The notes under the pieces were generated by a model that searched no databases, was not told the DNA's origin, and worked only from the letters and a program-made list of their open reading frames with translations. DNA of 64,000 nt from Epithemia pelagica (lineage: Eukaryota > Bacillariophyta > Bacillariophyceae > Surirellales > Surirellaceae): contig OX337229.1 of the NCBI GenBank assembly GCA_946965045.2, positions 4,774,001 through 4,838,000 on the forward strand. Reading direction: 5' to 3'. A program made the translations under genes and the position numbers. This document shows positions 55,914-63,429 of this stretch, piece after piece (positions within the stretch are counted from its first letter, which is position 1; each line of letters begins with the position of its first letter).

Positions 55914-56891
55914 TTATTTGTTCGTTTTCTGTTCGTCCTTATTCCCCCTGCGGACACCGCTTCCTTCATCTGATGCTGGTTTCGAACCACTACTCCGGTC
56001 CTTGCGGCTGACCGAGATGGCACCCCCGACGACGACGGCACGTTCTATTATGGTTGGTTGAATCGCTTCTTGTACGAGGAAACGAGCACAATCCATTTTG
56101 GCCAGATGACTCGTTGGATGATCATGATGTTTACGTTGTTGGACACACCACTCCCCCGTTGGTTTATCTGTTTCATTCAGCAAGACGGCTCGTACCACGA
56201 GACTTCGTATGTTTCTGGTGGGGTTCGTTAAGGAGTTGCTACTTTCTCGAAGGAAGTTGGTGAGGAGCATCTCGGCTGCTGATAGGTCTTGGTATTGCAT
56301 CCAACCAATGGTTCGAAAGTGACCTTGCAACCGTTTACCTTCATCGAGGGACCACTCGAGGGGTGGCCAGTCTTCTGATATGCCCACAGACGATAGCATC
56401 AAAATATGCTGGATGGGTAAAGAAGTCATGCTCTTCAATATGTTGGCCGTTCCCAGCTTGGCCGCAAAATCAGAGTTAAATGGGTTTCGATTGCCTAAAC
56501 AAGAAATGATTACATCGACTCCAGCCAAATGTGGTGTTAGGGAGTCCTTGCAGACATCAATTTTCCGAAGAACGAGGCGTTGTCGTTGTATATGCATAGG
56601 AATATCATCATCGGGACAGAGCAGTCCATGTTTGTTGGGGCATCCACAGGACCAGTTGGCCTCATTCAACTTTTCAATGTTTTTGGAAAAGACTCGAATC
56701 TCTCCGAGCACCTCTACAGGCATTGCCAGAGCTGCCTCCACTACATGTCTTCCAACGTCTCCCAAGTCGCCCGTGCTAAAAAAGATGGCCATGATTATGC
56801 TATTGGGATCCCTATCGAAGCCATGACCTCCACTACCAAATTCACGATGGCCTACAACTGTGCCTTCATCATGATGGTGATGATAAGTCAT
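55914..56891 (-). CDS. NAD(P)-binding Rossmann protein (NmrA/atypical SDR-like)
   Basis: A single exon of 325 residues from an ATG. The nucleotide-binding loop is STGDLGDVGRHVVEAAL (about 38-55), followed by a beta strand and DVCKDSLTPHLAGVDVIISC, the pattern of atypical short-chain dehydrogenases such as NmrA or biliverdin-reductase-B-like proteins. The active-site region reads HILMLSSVGISEDWPPLEW. A cysteine/His group (CGCPNKHGLLC) replaces the usual loop after the second strand, which is unusual and might bind metal. The C-terminus is a charged, disordered tail. The reaction is unknown; this is the last ordinary gene before the repeat-rich end. Confidence 0.82.
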   Translation of the reverse strand: MTYHHHHDEGTVVGHREFGSGGHGFDRDPNSIIMAIFFSTGDLGDVGRHVVEAALAMPVEVLGEIRVFSKNIEKLNEANWSCGCPNKHGLLCPDDDIPMHIQRQRLVLRKIDVCKDSLTPHLAGVDVIISCLGNRNPFNSDFAAKLGTANILKSMTSLPIQHILMLSSVGISEDWPPLEWSLDEGKRLQGHFRTIGWMQYQDLSAAEMLLTNFLRESSNSLTNPTRNIRSLVVRAVLLNETDKPTGEWCVQQRKHHDHPTSHLAKMDCARFLVQEAIQPTIIERAVVVGGAISVSRKDRSSGSKPASDEGSGVRRGNKDEQKTNK

Positions 56892-57037
56892 GATGGCATG
56901 TTATGACGGTTCCTAAACACTCTGCGACTGGGTTGGTTGTTTTTGAGATTGTGTTCTCGATTCCCTTTGCGAGGTTCTCGTTATTTGTTATGAGTAATTG
57001 GCGCCTTTCGTTGTTTGTTGTTTGTAGACGAAGTTTG

Positions 57038-57424
57038 CTGCAACTTCCGGTAAATACACGTCAGTCGCATATTCTGTACCAATACCCAACGGACGAAACC
57101 AAAAAGTAGGATCGATATTATTACAAAGCACGTATTATGATTCCATAGAATATGGTTGGAACAAACGGGAATGTCGCTTGGTATGTCGTTTGGTATGTCG
57201 TTTGATGTCGTTTGATGTCGTTTGGTATGTCGTTTGATGTCGTTTGATGTCGTTTCGGGCTCGCGCGGAAACATGGTTTGATTCAAAATCCAGCGGTGCT
57301 CTTTCAGTAGATGGGCCTACTGTCTACTGTCAATCATTGACTTGTGACCGTGTGATTTCTCTTGATGGCCTGCAACTGCTGGAGAGTAAAGAATTTTTTT
57401 GGCGATAAAAACATCCGACATCCT
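57038..57424 (+). repeat. fused end copies (Y2-X2) of the 58,070-63,024 element
   Basis: 57038-57157 (Y2) matches 58070-58188, both starting CTGCAACTTCCGGTAA and sharing CCCAACGGACGAAACC and GGATCGATATTA. Immediately after it, 57159-57424 (X2) matches 62769-63024, sharing GAACAAACGGGAATGTCG, TTTCGGGCTCGCGCG and ACTGCTGGAGAGTA. Thus the two ends of the large element lie side by side with no interior. It reads as an internal-deletion (non-autonomous) copy. Confidence 0.85.
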
Positions 57425-57503
57425 CCGACATCATCCGACATCCTCCGACATCATCCGACATCCTCCGACATCATCCGACATCTCCCAAATCCTCCGACAT
57501 CCG
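57411..57503 (+). repeat. 20-bp tandem repeat (TCCTCCGACATCATCCGACA)n
   Basis: Three exact 20-bp units at 57421-57480, with partial copies on both sides. Each unit consists of two near-identical 10-mers TC(C/A)TCCGACA. It begins inside the X2 end, where the large element has only one CATCCGACAT copy. Confidence 0.9.
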
Positions 57504-58069
57504 TGACTCCGTGTGCTTACCTCATATTTAAGGAATCTTAGTCTAGTATGATCATATCAGAGGTACTACTGTATGATAATGAAGAAGTTATATCGTGAGG
57601 ATACTCTGAGTAGTAGAAAGATTACCCACGTTTTGAGTCCATTACCGGAAGTTGCTGGAGTAACACGTTCGTTCATGATGATGTGCGGTATTGGACTGGT
57701 TCGGTAGTTTGTAGTTTGGGCTTTGCTGTCATCCGATTCGTCGAAATCAAAGCAACGAGAATCCTTTGCGAATGTTCAAGCAATCAGAAACTGCATTGAA
57801 CGTGATCATTTATGCCAAGTCATTTCTCTTAAATCTTAGACTCGAATCGGATAGATGGTGGATGTCCTTGCATTAAACGCAACTTTTGTAGGAGAACAGC
57901 CAGTCATAACAGAGCACGGGGCACTTATGCGGGACACAAGTGTGTAAAAATTCCAAATTCTAGAGGTGGCCCCTCGGTAAGCGGACGCGCAGCTCCAGCG
58001 CTGGAGAAACTCCAGCAGAGATTTTCTGTTGCTGGAAAGGTAAGCACGTAAGCGCTACATTGGCTGCGA
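57504..58069. other. spacer between short and long element copies
   Basis: 566 bp without a supported gene. It contains TTACCGGAAGTTGC at 57642-57655, the reverse complement of GCAACTTCCGGTAA that opens both Y copies. A CAGCTCCAGCGCTGGAG palindrome lies near 57,990-58,006. Confidence 0.5.
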
Positions 58070-58188
58070 CTGCAACTTCCGGTAACTTCACGTGAGTCGC
58101 ATATTCTATCCCAATACCCAACGGACGAAACCAAAACGAAGGATCGATATTAAAGCAAAGTACGAACTATGATACCATAGAATATGAT
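58070..58188 (+). repeat. left end Y1 of the element
   Basis: About 119 bp matching 57038-57157 at roughly 85% by eye, in the same orientation. Beyond it, 58223-58239 forms a short hairpin CCCACCC-GAA-GGGTGGG. Confidence 0.85.
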
Positions 58189-58358
58189 TTGCCATTCTCT
58201 AGTACGGAACAACCTTTGATTGCCCACCCGAAGGGTGGGTCACTGGCGATCACCGAAACCGCGACCTATGAGACACCGATGTATTTTCAAAACCCCCCCA
58301 CTTTTTCAGAATTTTTCCACTATAGGTATATTTGTACTAATGTATGTGTCAGTGACGC

Positions 58359-58823
58359 TTATTCTTTTTCCAGTTGGGCGAGACGTTCTTCCAACCAATC
58401 CATCCTCACACTCATCTTTTTCAGAGCAGTCGCCAATTCCTCTACTTCACCACTCGGAAGTTCGCTGTCCTTGGTCTCCTTGGTCTTGTTTGTAGTTTTC
58501 GTCGTACGCGTCCATTCCGAGCTCGGCACTCTTTCCGACGGGTCCCTAACAAACTGATTCCGATAGCCCGCAATCCGACACACTCCATTCCGTTCGGCCC
58601 ACAACTGATACTGTAGGTCGTTTTTGAGATGTTCAGGAGCGTCTTGTTCGTCGTAATGCTTGAGGTTCTTAGGTAGGAATGAACCATGCGCGTTCTTCGG
58701 GAACGTGACTGTAACTCTTGGCCAGGTCCTCTGTGGGTCTTGTACCTTAGTGACATACCCACACAGTCCTTTTCTAATCCCCGTGAGTGGTACGACGAGA
58801 TCTCCTAATGCGAATTGCACCAT
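58359..58823 (-). CDS. element-encoded KOW/SH3-like small protein with coiled coil
   Basis: 154 residues from an ATG. The N-terminus (MVQFALGDLVVPLTGIRKG, then CGYVTKVQD and RVTVTF) has the GD-V-....-G..G.V pattern of a KOW or SH3-like barrel, typical of nucleic-acid or histone-tail binders. The middle holds HLKNDLQYQLWAERNGVCRI; the C-terminus (VEELATALKKMSVRMDWLEE) is a likely coiled coil. I do not recognise a family. It diverges from the 259-residue gene across 260 bp and lies inside the element, so a role as an accessory DNA-binding factor for the recombinase is a reasonable guess. Confidence 0.6.
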   Translation of the reverse strand: MVQFALGDLVVPLTGIRKGLCGYVTKVQDPQRTWPRVTVTFPKNAHGSFLPKNLKHYDEQDAPEHLKNDLQYQLWAERNGVCRIAGYRNQFVRDPSERVPSSEWTRTTKTTNKTKETKDSELPSGEVEELATALKKMSVRMDWLEERLAQLEKE

Positions 58824-59083
58824 TGTTTCGTTGCGTTGCGTTTTGTTTGTTTGTTGTGTGTCCGATTGCCTCTTTTCCTTCTACTCCCTACACCTACTTC
58901 CTATTCATACATATAGATACATAGGATACAACAACGCCAGTAGTGCCGCGCCATGAATTCAAATCAGTGCAAACCGTTTTGAAACATGGCGCGACTTGCC
59001 GACTTTTTTGCTTTTGTTATAGTCGTTCTCAGTTTTTTTGTTGGATTGTTGTGTTGTTGTAGTTGTTATTCCTACTTTAAGCA

Positions 59084-59863
59084 ATGGCCTATCCGCATCA
59101 CCCCAACCCCGATGGCGATACGGCTGTGTTCCGTGTCGACGTTTCCGGCACAGGCGAAAACATTGTCCGAATCCGTGCCGCCATGGACATCATCCTGCCG
59201 AAGTGTGGTGTTGCACCAAGAGATTTGGTCAAAATCTCCTACCGCCATACTCCTCTTCTTTCCGGTTTCAAGTATGACAGTACCATTGACTGCAAGGCCC
59301 CGGTTTACAATGGGTTGGTCCTACAAGGTGCTGTTTTGCGCTCGGTAGCACCGCCAGGGTTCTGGCAAGTGGAACTTCCCCCCGAAAAAAGGTTTTTGGA
59401 TCGTTGTATTACTGTCACACTTTACTATCTAACGTACATTGGCGGTTTCAAAATTTCGTCGCAGAAGGTGCAGTGTGGCTATTTATTTATTATCGAGAAT
59501 GGATGGACGGAAGACTGGGATGACGTGGGCGTATCCACGATCTCCATCACCCAACCAGTCCCTGGTCTGACATCATCGGAACTCCGACAAATTCCTAACG
59601 CGACTGCACGCAACCAGATGGAAATGGTTACGGAAGAAGATGGGTACGACGTAGACTCCGATGGAGAACCTGCCGCTCAGGAGCTCGTACTACGGTACAC
59701 ATGGGCCAACTCTACTCCCGAACGCCGCCCAACCCAGATGCAGTTGCTGGAACATACCCTTACTAAGCCTCGTCCGCAGGGGTATGTTCCCAAACGTCTT
59801 ATGATTGTGGAAAGGAAGCCTAAGAACGACGACAATGACAACAAGAACAATAATGCAGCGTAA
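59084..59863 (+). CDS. element-encoded protein of unknown family, 259 residues
   Basis: ATG at 59084 (GCAATGG context), stop at 59863. I do not recognise it. Features: no Cys-rich or membrane segment; a beta-rich first half (DTAVFRVDVSG, IVRIRAAMDIILPKCG, YNGLVLQGAVLRSV, CITVTLYYLTYIGGF, GYLFIIENGWTEDW); an acidic middle (EEDGYDVDSDGEPAAQE); a basic, Asn/Asp-rich tail (PKRLMIVERKPKNDD). It lies between the small KOW-like gene and the recombinase, and is convergent with the latter. The sequence of amphipathic strands suggests a beta sandwich, but this is not a fold assignment. A short ORF with a hydrophobic segment starts upstream at 58986 and overlaps in another frame; it could be a uORF. Confidence 0.65.
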   Translation: MAYPHHPNPDGDTAVFRVDVSGTGENIVRIRAAMDIILPKCGVAPRDLVKISYRHTPLLSGFKYDSTIDCKAPVYNGLVLQGAVLRSVAPPGFWQVELPPEKRFLDRCITVTLYYLTYIGGFKISSQKVQCGYLFIIENGWTEDWDDVGVSTISITQPVPGLTSSELRQIPNATARNQMEMVTEEDGYDVDSDGEPAAQELVLRYTWANSTPERRPTQMQLLEHTLTKPRPQGYVPKRLMIVERKPKNDDNDNKNNNAA

Positions 59864-60036
59864 CCTATTCTAGAAATGAGTTGAGAGTTCCAAATTTCAA
59901 TTGTAAACTAGTAGTTAATATAGAAAAAAGACTGGCCCACCACCACCCACCCAGCACTGGACCATTCCCCAGTGTCATCACTCACCAGGGCCATGTCCAG
60001 AACCAGGCGCCCAGCCTTGGTATTGTTGCGTCTTCT

Positions 60037-62293
60037 TTATCTTTTGCATATGCATTTGTATGACACTCTGTTAATTTTCTCCATTGAACCAAAGAAAGCC
60101 ACCCTATCACCATTGTAACACTCGCCAATACACTTTTCCACTCGTCCCACGCTCGTCCTGATTCTCTTGAGCCACTGGTAATCTCTTGGAACGAACCCCT
60201 TATTCTTGCCCTTGTACTTCGACACCACCTCCTTCATCTTCTCATAGACATCCTCATTTGAACCATCAAACCCAGTCAGTTCCACACGGTCATCATCCAA
60301 TGCCACTTGGTGCTCCACAGGTCCAGCTCGTTGCTCTTCTCTTGTCAAGTTCCTTTGTTTCTTCTTTTGTCGTTGTCTTTCTGCGTCGTCTTCTTCGTCC
60401 CTTCCACGTACCTTTTCCGGTGTCACTAAGGCCATTCCATTATTTGTTGTTGTCTGCTGCTGTAGCTCCACTGCCTCTGCTGCCTCTGCCGCTTCCAGGT
60501 CCAAACTCTTTTTGAAGCACTCGGAAAATAGACGAGATGCTTCCAACCTTGTTTGGTCGTCTGGAAATCGGTGAAATAGATGGCGAAGTTGTTCGAATGG
60601 TGTTTCGTCTCCTTTTTTACCAAGGGAAAGTTGGTAAATTTCCGACCAATGATAATCGGATTGACAATCTAGCGCGTCCCTTACGTACCAATCAGCCAAC
60701 TCCGTTATAGATAAGGACGTCCGAGTGCTGGCATTTTGATTTTTTCTGTTGAATTTTCCAGACGAATAAAAAACCGATTTCCATGGCGAGACTTTGTATT
60801 CCGGCCAACATTGTGGGCGATGGAATCCAGAGTCTTCCCATTGGCTGAGACAATTTTGATAATACAGTGAAGCTTGTTGTAGTGTCCCATGCCTCGCTGA
60901 TTTATTCAGGGCGTCATCTTCTAGAGGCTGTAGTCCCAATCCTGGTTGGCCCATGTCTGTGCGACGTCTTCCAGTACTCTCATATCGATACAGAATGCCA
61001 AAAATAGCATACATGTATCCAGTTTTGCGAAGAGTATGCGTCCCAACAGTACATTGGGAAGGGTCAAAATCCGAATTCGATCCAGAAAATTGAAAGACTA
61101 AAACTTTCTGTGAAAAAAAACAGTACGGTAAGCGATGTCTCACTGGTAAGTTTATTCGCAGGTGAATAAACTTACCTTAATTTCTTTTAATAACCTGCGA
61201 TACGGATATTCTTTGGTTGACCAGTTATCCGGTAGGGATTTACCATCGACATGTGCCTGGAGTAATTCGGGTCGGGGGAAAAGATAGGGCCCAGGAAGTT
61301 TCGCGGCTGCAAGATAGACCAAAAGGGCGCGAACCGGGCAAAACTCTGGGTTTTCGTCATCCCGATATAAAGACAAGCACTGTTCCACTTTGTCGGCCTT
61401 GCCCAATACCCAGAGTACTATTTGGTCCACACGTTTCTCTTTCCGAAGCACAACGAAACATTCCTTCCGGAACTGGGATAGACGAAGCGAACAAACTTCT
61501 TGTGCCCTTAGGAAAAGGTGAATACCGACCAACATCATGCACCATAATTGCATATTCATGATGTCGTTCGATCTAGAAAGTAGATGTGCCCTTACCTGAC
61601 GAAGCTGTTTCGTTGTTATATGTAACGCACCACGGATGTAATGGTTCGCGCGCAAATGGTTCTGGACCCGGTTAAACATTGAAATGCAGAGTTTGTGGTA
61701 CGTTGGACAGCCACGTGGACGTAAGCGAGGATACATACATCCCCCACAGTTGAGGAACTCCCTGTCTTCCGAACAGGCCCAGTTAATTTGACCTTTTGCT
61801 TCATTTTTTTTATGCACTTTTCACACGTGCCGATATAGGCGAGTGACATGTCTTCCAAGCAAAAGGAGTTATGTAGTGTACGAATAGCAACGCGACATTT
61901 TTGTACATTTGTTGGGTCGGACCAACCGTTTTTCTTGACAATACGCCCGTTACGCTCCACACTGTCACACGAACCGGTAACAATCTTGCCAGCACGAGTG
62001 CCGTGCACGTACACGACACAATTATTATTGAAATCAACGACGTTGGTCAAACGGTCGAATGATTTATACTGGTAGAATAACGCCAGTGTCACAGGATTCG
62101 CAGGTAGGGGATTCTTCGGACGAAGCTTGTCATTGCAGATGGTCGCAGTTCGCATGTCATCCAACAAATACGCAAATCGACCCAATTCACGCCAATAACG
62201 CGGATACTCACGGAGTGATTTATCTTCGCCATTGGACGAACCGCGAAGTTGGAAGCGGACTGTGTATTGGAAGTCGATCTCTGGAGGAGTCAT
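60037..62293 (-). CDS. Crypton-type tyrosine recombinase, frame interrupted at A8 run
   Basis: Three pieces on the minus strand. ORF1 starts at the ATG at 62293. At 61811-61804 the frame ATA AAA AAA ATG meets a second frame that continues AAT GAA..., i.e. exactly one base back. This second frame runs to 61176, where a GTAAGT...CACAG intron of 68 bp (61108-61175) joins in phase 0 to 61107-60037. With a -1 shift the product is about 729 residues. Evidence for one protein: a Cys pattern across the break (CEKC then NCGGCMYPRLRPRGC), the first catalytic Arg in IHLFLRAQEVCSLRL, then GTHTLRKTGY (His397, Arg400) and SARHGTLQQASLYY (His446, Tyr455/456), i.e. the R...HxxR...H...Y set of tyrosine recombinases in Crypton-like arrangement. 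A charged C-terminal domain of about 270 residues has no recognised fold. Confidence 0.8.
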
Positions 62294-62304
62294 GGCCTCC
62301 TCTG

Positions 62305-62511
62305 CTATATAGCTTTAATTAGACTCTCCATTTCGATTTCCTCCTCTTTCGATAGCTTCGTAGCCACCACTTCGCCTTCCTTGCGAGGACGAAAGTGAGT
62401 TTCCACGAGTTCAACTGTTGTTGCTGCGGTTGCTTCGCTAGTCATTGTCTTTTCTAGTTTTGATAGGATGTAGATAGGATCAAATGACTTTTTATGATTG
62501 TTACAACTCAT
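62305..62511 (-). CDS. short ORF ahead of the recombinase
   Basis: 68 residues from an ATG at 62511, ending 11 bp before the recombinase start on the same strand. It is acidic (LSKEEEIEMESLIKAI) with no recognised domain. It could be a uORF limiting recombinase translation, or an upstream exon whose join I could not find. Confidence 0.35.
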   Translation of the reverse strand: MSCNNHKKSFDPIYILSKLEKTMTSEATAATTVELVETHFRPRKEGEVVATKLSKEEEIEMESLIKAI

Positions 62512-62768
62512 TAGAAGTGTTTGATTGTTGAAAAGGAGATCTTTTTGCCATGGATGTGTCAGAGGTCGTCTACAAGACGATCATTGGGAAGTTCGGAAGT
62601 GGTGGGGCTATAAATTCATGCCAAGGATGGCACGGTATCCGCGATTCAACGGAGATTAAATCGTGTTGGGTCACTGGTTGGTTCACTGTTGGGTCAGTGT
62701 TGGGTTATAGGTATTTTTATAGCGTCAACTGTAGTGTCTTACGCGATATTTTACTATATATACTAAGA

Positions 62769-63024
62769 GAACAAACGGGAATGTCGAAAGGTATGTCGTT
62801 CGATGTCGAAAGGTATGTCGTTTGATGTCGTTTGATGTTGTTTGATGTCGTTTGATGTCGTTTCGGGCTCGCGCGCAAACATGGTTTGCCTCAAAATCCA
62901 GCGGTTTTCATTCAGTTGATGGGTCAACCGTCAATGATTGACTCGTAACGTTGTGATTTCTCTTAAAGAACTTCAACTGCTGGAGAGTACATATTCTTTT
63001 GGCGATAAAAACATCCGACATCCT
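62769..63024 (+). repeat. right end X1 of the element
   Basis: 256 bp matching 57159-57424 in the same orientation. It starts with an array of GATGTCGTTT-type units (62779-62861) and ends with ACATCCGACATCCT. Since CGACATC is the reverse complement of GATGTCG, the end carries inverted copies of the same 7-mer about 150 bp apart. Confidence 0.85.
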
Positions 63025-63429
63025 ACTTCCCATTAGACGTCCACAAAATACTGTACAGACACACAGACTAATCCCGAACTCTAATACATCTTGTGTGTGA
63101 CACGTGTAGATCTAGGCTGGCTTGACCTGAGTGATCAACCGTCACAAGTTGAAGGCTTGAGCGTTAGATCGTTGTACTCCCAAGATTCTTTTTTCATGAA
63201 AAACTCACCCACGAAACACAGCAGAACAGAGTCCACATGGCCACTCAATATCAGTAGTTGAAATCACCCAAAACTGTTCTCCAACTACCAATTCTTTGAC
63301 TAGCCATAACTTTTGAACGGTACGTACCCAGACTTGCGGTCCTGGCCCATTCGAAAGTTCGTGACGAGACGGTTCTAACGAGCTATTGGATTCTTCTCTC
63401 GCACATTCAGAACGAAAGTTATTGTCACC
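63025..63429. other. spacer, 405 bp
   Basis: Lies outside the Crypton-like element and before the MULE relic. No gene, repeat or inverted terminus was recognised. Confidence 0.4.

Larger units (their letters stand above)
58070..63024. mobile_element. Crypton-like tyrosine-recombinase DNA element, about 4.95 kb
   Basis: Bounded on the left by Y1 (58070-58188) and on the right by X1 (62769-63024); both ends are defined by homology to the fused copy at 57,038-57,424. It encodes a tyrosine recombinase (minus strand), a 259-residue protein (plus), a 154-residue KOW/SH3-like protein (minus) and a 68-residue ORF (minus). No reverse transcriptase, RNase H or DDE transposase was seen, which separates it from DIRS elements and cut-and-paste transposons. 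ACTTCC occurs at 58075-58080 and again at 63025-63030 and might mark the recombination site, but six bases is weak evidence. Cryptons move by tyrosine-recombinase strand exchange through a circular form; that mechanism is inferred from the family. Confidence 0.72.

Noticed and set aside
57411-57503. CRISPR-like appearance of the CATCCGACAT array
   Set aside because: Units are contiguous 20-mers with no spacers, in a nuclear genome; it is a minisatellite.
58986-59348. Overlapping 120-residue plus-strand frame with a hydrophobic start
   Set aside because: It overlaps the better-supported 259-residue gene in another frame and loses protein-like composition after the first 30 residues; at most a uORF.
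61217-61561. Plus-strand frames opposite the recombinase
   Set aside because: They are shadows of the recombinase; the minus-strand frame carries the catalytic motifs.
57159-63024. X copies as long terminal repeats of a retrotransposon
   Set aside because: No gag, protease, reverse transcriptase or integrase, and no primer-binding site or polypurine tract; the element's outer ends differ (Y and X).
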